Source: Antarctobacter sediminis (lineage in GTDB: Bacteria; Pseudomonadota; Alphaproteobacteria; Rhodobacterales; Rhodobacteraceae). Taken from it: 64,000 nt of DNA. A program made the position numbers and the translations under genes. A model generated the notes under the pieces. That model searched no databases, was not told the origin of the DNA, and was given only the letters and a program-made list of their open reading frames with translations. The number at the start of each line of letters is the position of its first letter. Positions within the stretch are counted from its first letter, which is position 1. The DNA lies in assembly GCF_019218285.1 (NCBI RefSeq), contig NZ_JAHUZG010000003.1, positions 682,001 through 746,000 on the forward strand, written 5' to 3'. Of this stretch, positions 43,784-53,636 are shown in pieces.

Positions 43784-43813
43784 TAAAAAAGGGCCCGGCA
43801 AGGCGGGCCCTTT
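43784..43813 (-). terminator. Terminator of mdh
   Basis: On the minus strand AAAGGGCCCG pairs with CGGGCCCTTT and is followed by TTTTTT. It ends the mdh message before the sucC regulatory region. Confidence 0.87.
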
Positions 43814-43833
43814 CGAAACGTTGCCGCTGAGGC

Positions 43834-44811
<978 letters not shown>

Positions 44812-44956
44812 CTAGCGTGAATTTGCCGCTTTGCGTACGCGCAGACGCGCGGTCGTGCAAGAGCGCTGCGCTGCGGCGCATGGTCCGGACGCCTTGTAGA
44901 TAGCGCTAAAGGCGGGATAAGAACCTGTCACGGGGGAAATTTTCGCGGAGGCGCCC

Positions 44957-45712
44957 ATGGAACTGTTCACAGCCTCCGTCTTTGCGGTGACCATTCCGGC
45001 GGTGATTTTTGCCGGTATTTCCAAGGGCGGTTTCGGGTCCGGGGTGGCCTTTGCCAGCGCGTCGATTCTGGCCATCGTGCTGGAACCGGGCATAGCGCTG
45101 GGGCTGATGTTGCCGCTCTTGATGCTGATCGACGTGGCCAGTCTGCCCGCGTATTGGCGCAAGTGGGACTGGTCGGCAGCGCGGGTGCTTCTGATCGGGT
45201 CGATCCCGGGCACGGTTCTGGGGGCCTTGTTCTATGCTTGGACAAACCCGGACGCGATCCGCCTTTTGATCGGGCTGGTCGCTTTGTTGTTCGTTGCGTG
45301 GCAATTGGCACAGGCGCGCGGCCTGATCCGCGTGGGCGGCGTGCGTTTCGGACCGAAGGTCGGGCTTTTTGCCGGGGTCGTGCTGGGGTTCACCAGTTTC
45401 GTCAGCCATGCCGGAGGCCCTGCGGCGGCGGTCTATTTGCTGGGGCAGGGCCTGAGCAAGACGGTGTTTCAGGCGACCACGGTGCTGATCTTCTGGGCGG
45501 TGAACCTGTCGAAATCAGGGATCTACGCAGGCATGGGGATCTTTACCCGCGAAACGCTGTTGTTGGATCTGGCGCTGGTGCCCTTTGCGCTTTTGGGGAC
45601 ATGGCTGGGGATCAAGGCGCATCATCTGGTGCCGGAAAAGCTGTTTTTTGGCATCACCTACGTGGCGTTGACGCTGACGGGAACCAAGCTGGTTTGGGAT
45701 GCGCTGACATGA
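44957..45712 (+). CDS. TauE/SafE family sulfite/anion exporter
   Basis: A 251-residue membrane protein with about 7-8 helices, starting FAVTIPAVIFAGISKGGFGS. The glycine-rich SKGGFGSGVAFAS is diagnostic of TauE/SafE, and FTSFVSHAGGPAAAVYLLGQ is the second repeat signature. The family exports sulfite or sulfoacetate, or acts on other sulfur compounds. Since a tau module lies in this window, export of sulfite from taurine breakdown is plausible. However, this gene is 17 kb away and paired with a GNAT gene (ATGA overlap), so this is only inference. Confidence 0.85.
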   Translation: MELFTASVFAVTIPAVIFAGISKGGFGSGVAFASASILAIVLEPGIALGLMLPLLMLIDVASLPAYWRKWDWSAARVLLIGSIPGTVLGALFYAWTNPDAIRLLIGLVALLFVAWQLAQARGLIRVGGVRFGPKVGLFAGVVLGFTSFVSHAGGPAAAVYLLGQGLSKTVFQATTVLIFWAVNLSKSGIYAGMGIFTRETLLLDLALVPFALLGTWLGIKAHHLVPEKLFFGITYVALTLTGTKLVWDALT

Positions 45713-46131
45713 GCCTGCGGGCCCTGATCGCGGCGGACTGGCCGCAGGCGCAGGCCCTGTATCTGGCGTTGACCGCAAGTGATGCCATCGGCAACGCAGG
45801 TGATTTCGACAGGGTGTTAAGCCATCCCGGAACGCAGGTGATTGGCCGGTTCGAAGGGGAGGCCCTGCTGGCCATGGCGACGCTGCACGTTTTGCCGAAC
45901 CTGACCTATGGCGGCCAGCCCTACGCGTTGGTGGAAAATGTCGTGACCGCCCCCGAACATCGGGGGCGTGGTCATGGGCGCGCGGTCCTTGAACACCTCC
46001 TCACGCAAGCGCGTGAGGCAGGCTGTTACAAGGTCATGCTGCTGACCGGGCAAGGCCGGACCGCGCGCGGATTTTATGAGGCGATCGGTTTCTCCGCCAA
46101 AGAGAAATGGGGCATGATCCTCCGCTATTGA
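45709..46131 (+). CDS. GNAT family N-acetyltransferase
   Basis: A 140-residue single-domain acetyltransferase. VENVVTAPEHRGRGHGRAVL is the acetyl-CoA pyrophosphate loop (Q/RxxGxG/A type), followed by EAGCYKVMLLTGQGRTARGF and YEAIGFSAKEKWGMILRY at the end. Substrate unknown. It starts inside the tauE stop (ATGA). Confidence 0.87.
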   Translation: MSLRALIAADWPQAQALYLALTASDAIGNAGDFDRVLSHPGTQVIGRFEGEALLAMATLHVLPNLTYGGQPYALVENVVTAPEHRGRGHGRAVLEHLLTQAREAGCYKVMLLTGQGRTARGFYEAIGFSAKEKWGMILRY

Positions 46132-46140
46132 AGCGGCGTG

Positions 46141-46461
46141 TCACGCATCGTCCCCCTTGGGCGGCAACGCCTCGGCCAGTTCTTCGAATGCCTGACCGCT
46201 GGCCACAAGGCAGGTGATTCCGTTGGCCATGGTCACAGTGATGGTCCACGACCCCGACTCGGACGAGGCAAAAAGCTCCATCACCGCGTTATTTGCGCCC
46301 AGCCCCATGCTTTGCCGGGTTTCACCGAATTTCGTGGCCAGCCTGTCGACCACCTGGTCGCGCGGAGCGCAATGGCGCAGTTCCTGCGCCTCGACCAAAG
46401 AGGCAGCGCCCAGCAGGAGTCCGGCCGAGAGCATCGCGATCTTGATGTATTTCTCAGTCAT
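46141..46461 (-). CDS. Secreted protein of unknown function
   Basis: 106 residues from the ATG at 46461, preceded by AAAGGTGAC. A signal peptide is clear (YIKIAMLSAGLLLGAASLVE then AQ). The mature protein reads ELRHCAPRDQVVDRLATKFG, ETRQSMGLGANNAVMELFAS, GSWTITVTMANGITCLVASG. Two Cys (in HCAP and ITCLV) could form a disulfide. I recall similar hypothetical proteins in Rhodobacterales but no function. Convergent with the GNAT gene. Confidence 0.72.
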   Translation of the reverse strand: MTEKYIKIAMLSAGLLLGAASLVEAQELRHCAPRDQVVDRLATKFGETRQSMGLGANNAVMELFASSESGSWTITVTMANGITCLVASGQAFEELAEALPPKGDDA

Positions 46462-46751
46462 AGTGTCACCTTTCGGCTGCGTGCCGGGCGGTGACGCGGC
46501 TTTGCCGCGTGCCCGGCACAGGGTAGGTCCCCTCATCCCGGGGTGCCATCGCCATCCCTGTGGCCCGTCGCCCCGTGCCGCTTTCACGACATGACCATAT
46601 CGTCCGTCCGAGGCCGCTTAAATCAGGTTAACGGAGCGTGCGTTGCGTCGAATCCGCCGGTGTTTCACTGTCATTGTGCACAAAAATATACCGAATTGCT
46701 GCAATGCGGCGACTTCGGTCTTGAACTATCCGGCAAAAAATGCGCATGTCT

Positions 46752-46766
46752 GCGCAACAATATTGC
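46752..46766 (+). promoter_or_regulatory. GCGCAACAATATTGC element upstream of mcl2
   Basis: This 15-nt element ends 14 nt before the mcl2 start codon. The same sequence with one change (GCGCAACAAGATTGC) lies 12 nt before the longer possible start of ecm, in the same orientation relative to the gene. It holds GCAA...TTGC half-sites of the sort recognised by RamB/ScfR-type acyl-CoA regulators. The rest of the 319-bp region 46462-46780 holds no gene that I can support. Confidence 0.55.
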
Positions 46767-46780
46767 TTGAGGAGACTCGG

Positions 46781-47629
46781 ATGGACCTGCGTGCACGCCC
46801 CTATCGTTCCGTTCTGTATATTCCCGCCTCAAAAGAGCGGGCGCTGGAAAAGGCGCGTGCCCTGCCCATCGATGCGATCATCTTTGACCTCGAAGACGCG
46901 GTTGCCCCGGCAGAAAAAACTGCCGCGCGCAACACGCTGGCCGAGGCCCTGACCCGGCCCTATGGAAACCGCACCCGCATCGTGCGGATCAACGGTTTTG
47001 ACACCGAATGGGGCATGGACGACGCCAAAGCCGCCGCCGGGATGGATTGTGACGCGATCCTTTTGCCCAAAGTCGAAAGCGCCGCGCAACTGGATGCGCT
47101 TGCCGCGCTCACGGACAAGCCCCTTTGGGCGATGATGGAAACGCCGGCGGGCATGTTGGCCGCCAATGAAATCGCAGCACACCCCCGTCTAGGGGGGATG
47201 GTCATGGGCACCAATGACCTCGCCAAGGAACTGAATTCGCGCTTTCGCGCGGACCGCCTGCCGATGTTGACGGGCATCGGGCTTTGCGTTCTGGCGGCCA
47301 AGGCGAATGGCGTGACCATCGTTGATGGCGTCTACAATGCATTCAAGGATGACGACGGGCTGCGGGACGAATGTACCCAAGGCCGCGACATGGGTATGGA
47401 CGGCAAAACATTGATCCATCCCGCTCAGGTCGAAATCGCCAATGCTGCCTTCGCGCCGGATGCTTCGGAAATCGACCTTGCCCGCCGCCAGATCGACGCT
47501 TTCGAAGAGGCCGAGAAAGCCGGCCAGGGCGTGGCTGTCGTCGATGGCAAGATCGTCGAAAACCTGCATGTGGAAACCGCCCGCAAGACACTTGCCAAAG
47601 CCGAGGCCATTGCGGCTCTGGCCGAATAA
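46781..47629 (+). CDS. mcl2: (3S)-malyl-CoA thioesterase Mcl2
   Basis: A 282-residue CitE-like protein. PYRSVLYIPASKERALEKAR, DAIIFDLEDAVAPAEK (metal Glu/Asp), LWAMMETPAGMLAANEIAAH and GTNDLAKELNSRFRADRLPM are the family blocks. Sequence and length match Rhodobacter Mcl2, which hydrolyses (3S)-malyl-CoA to malate and CoA. That completes an apparent malate-synthase reaction in cells using the ethylmalonyl-CoA pathway. Mcl1, the malyl-CoA/methylmalyl-CoA lyase, is about 318 residues and differs. It leads the row mcl2, NnrU-like, DUF1737, mch. GAGGAG lies upstream of the start. Confidence 0.88.
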   Translation: MDLRARPYRSVLYIPASKERALEKARALPIDAIIFDLEDAVAPAEKTAARNTLAEALTRPYGNRTRIVRINGFDTEWGMDDAKAAAGMDCDAILLPKVESAAQLDALAALTDKPLWAMMETPAGMLAANEIAAHPRLGGMVMGTNDLAKELNSRFRADRLPMLTGIGLCVLAAKANGVTIVDGVYNAFKDDDGLRDECTQGRDMGMDGKTLIHPAQVEIANAAFAPDASEIDLARRQIDAFEEAEKAGQGVAVVDGKIVENLHVETARKTLAKAEAIAALAE

Positions 47630-47662
47630 CCCCACTTTCGCGCCGAAACCTTGGAGGCTGTC

Positions 47663-48208
47663 ATGCTGCTATTGATTCTCGGCGTCGCGCTTTGGTGGGC
47701 TGCGCATCTCTTCAAACGGGTTGCACCGGGCGTCCGCGATCCGATGGGCGACAAGGGCAAGGGCGTCGTCGCGCTTGCCTTGCTGGTCAGCGTTGTCCTG
47801 ATGATTTTCGGCTATCGCATGGCCGATGGTGCGTTTTTCTGGGGTCGTCACCCGGCCACGGTCGGCATCAACAACCTGTTGATGATTGTGGCGCTGTACC
47901 TGACCTCGCCCGGACCGTCGAAAGGCGCGCTGTTCTACAAGATGCGCCACCCGATGCTGACCGGCTTCCTTGTCTGGACGCTGGCACACCTGTTGGTGAA
48001 CGGGGACGTGCCCAGCTTTATCCTGTTTGGCGGTCTCGGTCTCTGGGCCATTGTCGAGATGATCGTCATCAACCGGGCCGAGCCGAATTGGACCCCACCG
48101 GCCAAAGGCGCGATCCGCAAGGATGCGATCTTTCTTGCCGCCTCTGTCGTCCTGTTGATCGTGATCGGTTATGTCCACGGCCTGACCGGCTACCCTGCAT
48201 TCGGATAA
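47663..48208 (+). CDS. NnrU family membrane protein
   Basis: A 181-residue multi-spanning protein. The ATG at 47663 is preceded by GGAGG. Helices include LLILGVALWWAAHLFKRV, VVALALLVSVVLMIFGY, INNLLMIVALYLTS and AIFLAASVVLLIVIGYVHGL. RHPMLTGFLVWTLAHLLVNG is the characteristic NnrU/methyltransferase-like motif (HP...W...H). NnrU is linked to denitrification in some Rhodobacterales, but its position between mcl2 and mch argues for another role here. Function unknown. Confidence 0.83.
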   Translation: MLLLILGVALWWAAHLFKRVAPGVRDPMGDKGKGVVALALLVSVVLMIFGYRMADGAFFWGRHPATVGINNLLMIVALYLTSPGPSKGALFYKMRHPMLTGFLVWTLAHLLVNGDVPSFILFGGLGLWAIVEMIVINRAEPNWTPPAKGAIRKDAIFLAASVVLLIVIGYVHGLTGYPAFG

Positions 48209-48212
48209 GCTC

Positions 48213-48416
48213 ATGAAACTCTATCGCTTTCTTTCCGAGGACGACACCTCGGCCTTCTGCCACAAGGTGACCGCCGCCCTGAACAAGGGCTGGGAACTGC
48301 ATGGCGCGCCGACCTATGCCTTTGATGCCGCGAATGGCGTCATGCGCTGCGGTCAGGCGGTCGTGAAAGAGGTCGAAGGCACCTACACCCCCGACACCAA
48401 GCTGGGAGAGCATTAA
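48213..48416 (+). CDS. DUF1737 family protein
   Basis: A 67-residue protein: KLYRFLSEDDTSAFCHKVTA, then LNKGWELHGAPTYAFDAANG and CGQAVVKEVEG. The pattern (an N-terminal helix after 'YR', then LNxGWxLxG, then strands) is the DUF1737 hallmark. Function unknown. It lies 4 nt after the NnrU-like gene and 3 nt before mch, so it is in the same operon. Confidence 0.88.
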   Translation: MKLYRFLSEDDTSAFCHKVTAALNKGWELHGAPTYAFDAANGVMRCGQAVVKEVEGTYTPDTKLGEH

Positions 48417-48419
48417 GAC

Positions 48420-49448
48420 ATGGCCAAGACCAATCCGGGCCGCTTCTTCGAAGATTACACCGTGGGCGAGGTCATCGACCACGCCGTGCCGCGCACCGTC
48501 TCGGGCGGTGAGCGGGCGCTGTACCACGCGCTCTACCCGATGCGCCACGCGCTCTATTCGTCGGATGAATTCGCGCGCGGTTGCGGTTTGCCCGCCTCGC
48601 CGATCGACGATTTGGCGGCATTCCACATCGTGTTTGGCAAGACGGTTCCGGATGTTTCTCTGAACGCCGTTGCCAACCTTGGCTATGCCGAGGGGCGCTG
48701 GCTGAAACAGGTCTGGCCCGGCGATACCATCCGCTCGCAATCCGAAGTGATTGGCCTCAAGCAGAATTCCAACGGGCGAACCGGCGTGGTCTATGTCCGC
48801 TCGCGTGGGTTGAACCAGCGCGACGAGGTGGTGATGGAATACGCCCGCTGGGTCATGCTGCGCAAACGCGATGTTGAGGCGCCCGCTCCCGATGCGGTGA
48901 TCCCCGAGTTGAAGACATCCTTGGCCGCCGAGGATCTGGTGATTCCCGAGGGGCTGGATTTCTCGAACTACGATTTCACGCTGGCCGGAGAAAAGCATCG
49001 CTTGTCCGACTACGAGATCGGCGAAACCATCGATCATGTCGACGGCGTGACCATCGAGGAAGCCGAACACATGATGGCCACGCGCCTGTGGCAGAACACA
49101 TCCAAGGTACATTTCGACGTCACCGCACGCCCGGACCAGCGGTTGATCTATGGCGGTCACGTGATTTCCATGGCGCGGGCGCTGTCTTTCAACGGGCTGG
49201 CCAACGCGCAGATCATCGTGGGGCTAAACGGGGGTGCCCATGCCAACCCATGTCTGGCGGGCAACACGGTCAAGGCCTGGTCCGAGGTTCTGGACAAGGC
49301 CGAAACGTCGGCCCCCGGAGTGGGCGCAATCCGCCTGCGGTTGGTGGCGACCAAGGGAGGCGTGCCCTTCGAACTGAAGGGACCGGATGGCAAATACCTG
49401 CCGGATGTCTTGCTGGATCTGGACTATTGGGCGCTGATGCCTCTCTAG
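48420..49448 (+). CDS. mch: Mesaconyl-CoA hydratase (beta-methylmalyl-CoA dehydratase), MaoC family
   Basis: A 342-residue double-hotdog MaoC enzyme that reversibly hydrates mesaconyl-C1-CoA to beta-methylmalyl-CoA in the ethylmalonyl-CoA pathway. The N-terminal half starts NPGRFFEDYTVGEVIDHAVP (MaoC motif). The C-terminal half has EKHRLSDYEIGETIDHVDGV and YGGHVISMARALSFNGLANA. Length agrees with Rhodobacter Mch. It is the last gene of the mcl2 operon and is followed by a hairpin terminator. Confidence 0.93.
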   Translation: MAKTNPGRFFEDYTVGEVIDHAVPRTVSGGERALYHALYPMRHALYSSDEFARGCGLPASPIDDLAAFHIVFGKTVPDVSLNAVANLGYAEGRWLKQVWPGDTIRSQSEVIGLKQNSNGRTGVVYVRSRGLNQRDEVVMEYARWVMLRKRDVEAPAPDAVIPELKTSLAAEDLVIPEGLDFSNYDFTLAGEKHRLSDYEIGETIDHVDGVTIEEAEHMMATRLWQNTSKVHFDVTARPDQRLIYGGHVISMARALSFNGLANAQIIVGLNGGAHANPCLAGNTVKAWSEVLDKAETSAPGVGAIRLRLVATKGGVPFELKGPDGKYLPDVLLDLDYWALMPL

Positions 49449-49484
49449 GCAAGTCGCTGAAAACGATATGCCAATCATATCATG

Positions 49485-49515
49485 CCGCATCCGCATGGCG
49501 GGTGCGGTCATTTTG
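49485..49515 (+). terminator. Terminator after mch
   Basis: CCGCATCCGC (49485-49494) pairs with GCGGGTGCGG (49498-49507), one wobble, loop ATG, followed by TCATTTTGCATTT. Confidence 0.7.
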
Positions 49516-49595
49516 CATTTGGGGAAGGGGTAACTGCTGCGTTACGTTCTTGCCGTCTGGCGGGGCGACTCACCCCGCAAGCCGGGGGATGGAAC

Positions 49596-49799
49596 ATGAC
49601 CACACCAAAGCTGCCGCAGGCGTCTCAGGACATTCTGGGCATTCCCGAAGACAAGATGCCGGGCGTCCTGTTGCAACTGATAGACAACCGCGCGCTGACC
49701 GGTCTGGTGCAAGAAGTGCATCGGGAAATGGTTTCTCCCAACCCCGACTTGCGTAAGAAGGCCGCGCTTGCCCTGCGGCACATGGGGTTTGTCGACTAG
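49596..49799 (+). CDS. Small conserved-looking protein of unknown function (67 residues)
   Basis: A 67-residue soluble protein: MTTPKLPQASQDILGIPEDK, GVLLQLIDNRALTGLVQEVH, PDLRKKAALALRHMGFVD. It is helical and mildly acidic. The start is preceded by GGGGGATGG and the internal helices look real. No family recognised. It lies 53 nt before the VWA-type gene in the same direction. Confidence 0.62.
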   Translation: MTTPKLPQASQDILGIPEDKMPGVLLQLIDNRALTGLVQEVHREMVSPNPDLRKKAALALRHMGFVD

Positions 49800-49852
49800 G
49801 CGTCACTTTCACGTGACTTGCGTGCGAACCGGCGAAGGGGTCTGATCGCCCC

Positions 49853-50524
49853 ATGCGGTTTGTCCTTTTGCTATGGTTCGGGTTCTGGCCTTTGCGGGTG
49901 CATGCCTGCGAGGTTGCCTTGGTTCTGGCCGTCGATGTGTCCGGGTCCGTGGACGCGCAGGAATACGACATCCAGATGCAGGGGCTGGCACATGCGCTCC
50001 GCGACAGCGCCGTATCCGAGGCGCTGGTGCGCGGCAAGGCGCGGCTGGCGCTTGTTCAGTGGACCGGCAGTTCGCGCCAGCAGGTCACGCTGGACTGGCA
50101 AGAGATCCGCAGTTTTGCCGACACCGATGCCTTTGCCGACCGCGTCGCGACCGCGCCGCGCGCATGGCGGCACTATTCCACCGCAATCGGCGAGGCGCTG
50201 AGAGCCTCGGCAGGACTTTTCGAAGGGGCGCAAGCCTGCCGCCGACGGGTGATCGACATCTCTGGCGACGGCACCTCGAACGAAGGTCCGGAACCCGCGA
50301 TGCTCAAGCCGCAACTGGCCGCGCTGGGCATTACGGTCAACGCGCTGGTCATCGAGGGGGCCGAGGACAAGGACCTGACCGGCTACTTCTATGAGAATGT
50401 GATCACCGGACCCGGGGCCTTTGTCGCGACGGCCACCGGTTACGCCGACTATCCCGACCGAATCCGTCAAAAACTCTTGCGGGAATTGACGCGCCAGACC
50501 GCGACGCGGGAAAACGGGCGTTAG
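49853..50524 (+). CDS. DUF1194 (von Willebrand factor A-like) secreted protein
   Basis: A 223-residue exported protein. Signal peptide RFVLLLWFGFWPLRVHA, then CEVALVLAVDVSGSVDAQEY with the MIDAS motif (DxSxS). AWRHYSTAIGEALRASAGLF and RRVIDISGDGTSNEGPEPAM complete the metal site (second Thr/Asp). DUF1194 proteins are VWA-fold metal/ligand-binding proteins of unknown role in Rhodobacterales. The end of the gene runs into the sdhC regulatory region; a coding GTGATCAC at 50399 is noted but probably incidental. Confidence 0.88.
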   Translation: MRFVLLLWFGFWPLRVHACEVALVLAVDVSGSVDAQEYDIQMQGLAHALRDSAVSEALVRGKARLALVQWTGSSRQQVTLDWQEIRSFADTDAFADRVATAPRAWRHYSTAIGEALRASAGLFEGAQACRRRVIDISGDGTSNEGPEPAMLKPQLAALGITVNALVIEGAEDKDLTGYFYENVITGPGAFVATATGYADYPDRIRQKLLRELTRQTATRENGR

Positions 50525-50534
50525 CGCCACATTC

Positions 50535-50564
50535 GTGATCACACACTCCAAATGTGTGATCACA
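50535..50564. promoter_or_regulatory. Paired GTGATCAC/TGTGATCACA palindromes upstream of sdhC
   Basis: GTGATCAC at 50535-50542 and TGTGATCACA at 50555-50564 have centres exactly 21 bp apart. They lie about 118-147 bp before the sdhC start. Spacing and distance are the same as in the sucC region. One regulator probably controls both TCA operons. Confidence 0.75.
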
Positions 50565-50681
50565 AATGCAACAAATCCGACCGATTGCGCCAAAAAACCG
50601 CAGAATTGCCCGGAGCAACCCCGTGACACGCGCAACGAAAGCAGTAGAACAAGAGGCAACGGAACCGAAAGGACACCATCC

Positions 50682-51065
50682 ATGGCCGACGTGAACCGGG
50701 GCAATCGCCCGCTCTCACCGCACCTGCAGGTCTACCGCCCACAGCTGACCTCGATCACTTCGATCCTTACCCGCATCACCGGCAACGCTTTGTTGCTTGG
50801 CGCTTTGCTTGTCGTTTGGTGGTTCCTCGCCGCCGCCACGTCCGAGGCCTATTTTGCCACCGCCAACGCGGTTCTGACCTCGTGGTTCGGCGATCTGGTC
50901 TTTCTGGGATCGACATGGGCAATCTGGTATCACCTTCTGGCCGGTGTCCGTCACATGATCTGGGACGAGGCCAAGATGATGCAGATGGAGCAGGCGGAAA
51001 TGCTTGGCTGGGCCTGCATCATCGGTTCGGTCGTCATGACCCTTTTCACCATCATCGTCGTCTGA
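50682..51065 (+). CDS. sdhC: Succinate dehydrogenase cytochrome b subunit
   Basis: A 127-residue membrane anchor with three helices. RGNRPLSPHLQVYRPQLTSI is the family start (SPHLxxY), and WAIWYHLLAGVRHMIWDEAK carries the haem-ligand His. The C-terminal helix is IIGSVVMTLFTIIVV. With SdhD it binds haem b and quinone. AAAGGA precedes the start. sdhD follows 11 nt later. Confidence 0.94.
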   Translation: MADVNRGNRPLSPHLQVYRPQLTSITSILTRITGNALLLGALLVVWWFLAAATSEAYFATANAVLTSWFGDLVFLGSTWAIWYHLLAGVRHMIWDEAKMMQMEQAEMLGWACIIGSVVMTLFTIIVV

Positions 51066-51076
51066 GGAGACCCGAA

Positions 51077-51448
51077 ATGGCATTTCTGACCGACCGCAAG
51101 CGGGCCGTGGGCTGGGGCGCCGCCAAGACCGGGACCGAACATCACTGGGCGATGAAAAAAAGCTCGGTGGCGTTGCTGATCCTCGTGCCGCTGTTCATCT
51201 TTACGTTCGGCGGTGCGCTGGGCGGAACCTACGAAGAGGTCGTCGCCTATTACGGCCGACCTTTCCCGGCGATCATCGCCGCACTGACCATCGCCGTGGG
51301 TTTTCACCATTTCAATCTGGGTGTGCAGGTCCTGATCGAGGACTATGTTCATGGCCCGATGGAAAAGGTGCTGATCCTGCTGATGACTTGCCTCAGCTAT
51401 GGCGCCGCGGCCGTGGGCATTTTTGCCATCGCCCGGCTGGCACTCTGA
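51077..51448 (+). CDS. sdhD: Succinate dehydrogenase membrane anchor subunit
   Basis: A 123-residue anchor with three helices: VALLILVPLFIFTFGGALGG, FPAIIAALTIAVGFHHFNLG (haem-side His-His) and ILLMTCLSYGAAAVGIFAIA. DRKRAVGWGAAKTGTEHHWA is the usual alphaproteobacterial N-terminus. GAGGAGA lies before the ATG. 80 nt separate it from sdhA, containing the sdhA ribosome region and no gene. Confidence 0.93.
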   Translation: MAFLTDRKRAVGWGAAKTGTEHHWAMKKSSVALLILVPLFIFTFGGALGGTYEEVVAYYGRPFPAIIAALTIAVGFHHFNLGVQVLIEDYVHGPMEKVLILLMTCLSYGAAAVGIFAIARLAL

Positions 51449-51528
51449 CGCCCGTCGCCGACACAATCGCCAGCGACGGCCCGATGTAAAAGGGCCGTCC
51501 CCCGCACAAGATCGATAGGTAAACACCA

Positions 51529-53331
51529 ATGGCAGCATACGAATACGAGACGCATGACTATGACGTCGTGGTCGTCGGGGCTGGCGGCGCGGGCCTGCGC
51601 GCGACCCTCGGCATGGCCGAGCAGGGGCTTCGCACCGCCTGCGTGACCAAGGTCTTCCCGACCCGGTCGCATACCGTCGCGGCGCAGGGGGGCATTGCGG
51701 CCTCGCTGTCCAACATGGGTCCCGACAACTGGCAGTGGCACATGTATGACACCGTCAAGGGGTCGGACTGGCTGGGTGACACCGATGCCATGGAGTACCT
51801 CGCCCGCGAGGCGCCCAAGGCGGTCTATGAACTGGAACATTACGGTGTGCCCTTCAGCCGCACCGAAGAAGGCAAGATCTACCAGCGTCCCTTTGGCGGC
51901 CACACCACCGAATTTGGCGAAGGCCCGCCGGTGCAGCGCACCTGCGCCGCCGCCGACCGCACCGGCCACGCCATCCTGCACACGTTGTATGGCCAGTCGC
52001 TGAAGAACAACGCCGAATTCTACATCGAATATTTCGCCATCGACCTGCTGATGGAAAATGGCGAGTGCAAGGGCGTCCTTTGCTGGAAGCTCGACGACGG
52101 CACCTTCCACGTCTTCAACGCCAAGATGGTCGTGCTGGCGACTGGCGGTTACGGCCGGGCCTATTTCAGCGCCACTTCCGCCCACACCTGCACCGGTGAC
52201 GGTGGCGGCATGGTGGCCCGCGCGGGCCTGCCGCTTCAGGATATGGAATTCGTGCAGTTCCACCCCACCGGCATCTACGGCTCCGGCTGCCTCATCACCG
52301 AAGGCGCGCGGGGCGAAGGCGGCTACCTCACCAACTCCGAAGGTGAGCGTTTCATGGAACGCTACGCGCCGACCTATAAGGACCTCGCACCGCGCGATTA
52401 CGTCAGCCGCTCCATGACCATGGAGATCCGCGAAGGCCGTGGCGTGGGTGCCGAGGGTGACCACATTCACCTGAATCTCAGCCACCTGCCGGCAGAGGCG
52501 CTGGCCGAACGCCTGCCGGGCATCTCGGAAAGCGCCAAGATCTTTGCCGGTGTTGACGTGACCAAGGAACCGATCCCGGTTCTGCCCACCGTTCACTACA
52601 ACATGGGCGGCATTCCGACGAACTACTGGGGTGAGGTGCTGAACCCCACCGCAGAGGATCCGACCGCCGTCGTTCCCGGCCTGATGGCCGTGGGTGAGGC
52701 GGGCTGTGCCTCGGTTCACGGTGCCAACCGCCTTGGCTCCAACTCGTTGATCGACCTCGTGGTCTTTGGCCGTGCCGCCGCGATCCGCGCAGGCAAGGTC
52801 GTGAACCCGGAAAGCGCCGTTCCCTCTGCGCCGGTCTCGGAAATCGACAAAGCCTTCGATCGGTTCGACGGTATCCGCAACGCCTCGGGCAATATCGCCA
52901 CCGCCGAACTGCGGCTGGAGATGCAGAAGACGATGCAGCGCGACGCCGCCGTCTTCCGTACCGCCAAGACGATGGCCGAAGGTGTCGAGGCGATGACCGC
53001 CATCGCCGCCAAGATGGACGACCTCAAGGTCACCGACCGCAGCCTCGTCTGGAACTCGGACCTGATGGAAAGCCTTGAACTGACCAACCTGATGCCCAAC
53101 GCGCTGGCGACCATCGTCGGGGCCGAGGCGCGCAAGGAATCCCGCGGCGCCCATGCGCATGAGGATTTTACCTCGCGGGACGACGAAAACTGGCGCGTCC
53201 ACAGCGTTGCGCGGGTCGATGGCAACAAGGTCGACCTCAGCTATCGTCCGGTCATCACCGATCCGCTGACCACCGAGGACGAAGGCGGCATCAGCCTCAA
53301 GAAGATCGCCCCCAAGGCGCGGACTTTCTGA
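51529..53331 (+). CDS. sdhA: Succinate dehydrogenase flavoprotein subunit
   Basis: The 600-residue subunit oxidises succinate to fumarate. The FAD-binding start is [20 protein letters not shown]; His48 in [15 protein letters not shown] carries the covalent flavin. The active-site segments [20 protein letters not shown] (substrate His/Glu) and [20 protein letters not shown] are intact. The C-terminus has [16 protein letters not shown] and ends with [12 protein letters not shown]. Length standard. The stop overlaps the next start (TGATG). Confidence 0.98.
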   Translation: MAAYEYETHDYDVVVVGAGGAGLRATLGMAEQGLRTACVTKVFPTRSHTVAAQGGIAASLSNMGPDNWQWHMYDTVKGSDWLGDTDAMEYLAREAPKAVYELEHYGVPFSRTEEGKIYQRPFGGHTTEFGEGPPVQRTCAAADRTGHAILHTLYGQSLKNNAEFYIEYFAIDLLMENGECKGVLCWKLDDGTFHVFNAKMVVLATGGYGRAYFSATSAHTCTGDGGGMVARAGLPLQDMEFVQFHPTGIYGSGCLITEGARGEGGYLTNSEGERFMERYAPTYKDLAPRDYVSRSMTMEIREGRGVGAEGDHIHLNLSHLPAEALAERLPGISESAKIFAGVDVTKEPIPVLPTVHYNMGGIPTNYWGEVLNPTAEDPTAVVPGLMAVGEAGCASVHGANRLGSNSLIDLVVFGRAAAIRAGKVVNPESAVPSAPVSEIDKAFDRFDGIRNASGNIATAELRLEMQKTMQRDAAVFRTAKTMAEGVEAMTAIAAKMDDLKVTDRSLVWNSDLMESLELTNLMPNALATIVGAEARKESRGAHAHEDFTSRDDENWRVHSVARVDGNKVDLSYRPVITDPLTTEDEGGISLKKIAPKARTF

Positions 53332-53636
53332 TGCGGCGCGCGCTGCCAGCTTTCGCCCTTTTTGCCACGGGTCTCGTGGGGTCGGTCGCTATGGCCAACC
53401 AGAGCGAGGCGTGGCAGGTCTGCCAGCCCCAGGCGGAACGATATGCCGCCACGGGCGGGAAATACGGCTATGCGGTGCGCTATGATCAGGCGCTGGATGC
53501 CTGCATGACGCGCTATCGCCCCGCTCGGCACGCGGCCCGATTGCCGGGTATAGGCACGTTGGAACCGGTCCCGGCCGTTGGCTGTTACGCCGGCGCGCCG
53601 ACCATGTATCGGGGCACGCTCTATTGCGTGGACTGA
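53331..53636 (+). CDS. Small exported protein between sdhA and sdhB (101 residues)
   Basis: A 101-residue protein with a signal peptide (RRALPAFALFATGLVGSVAMA then NQSEA). The mature part has four Cys (WQVCQPQ, DACMTRY, VGCYAGA, LYCVD) that could form two disulfides. It starts within the sdhA stop (TGATG) and its end overlaps the next gene by 13 nt, so the three genes are coupled. I do not recognise the family. The position, between SdhA and SdhB, suggests conservation with the operon but not necessarily function in the complex. Confidence 0.7.
   Translation: MRRALPAFALFATGLVGSVAMANQSEAWQVCQPQAERYAATGGKYGYAVRYDQALDACMTRYRPARHAARLPGIGTLEPVPAVGCYAGAPTMYRGTLYCVD

Noticed and set aside
50399-50406. 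An extra GTGATCAC within the DUF1194 coding sequence, and another at 58677-58684 within the H-NS-like gene
   Set aside because: Both are single copies in coding sequence without a partner at 21 bp, so I treat them as chance occurrences and not part of the TCA operator pairs.
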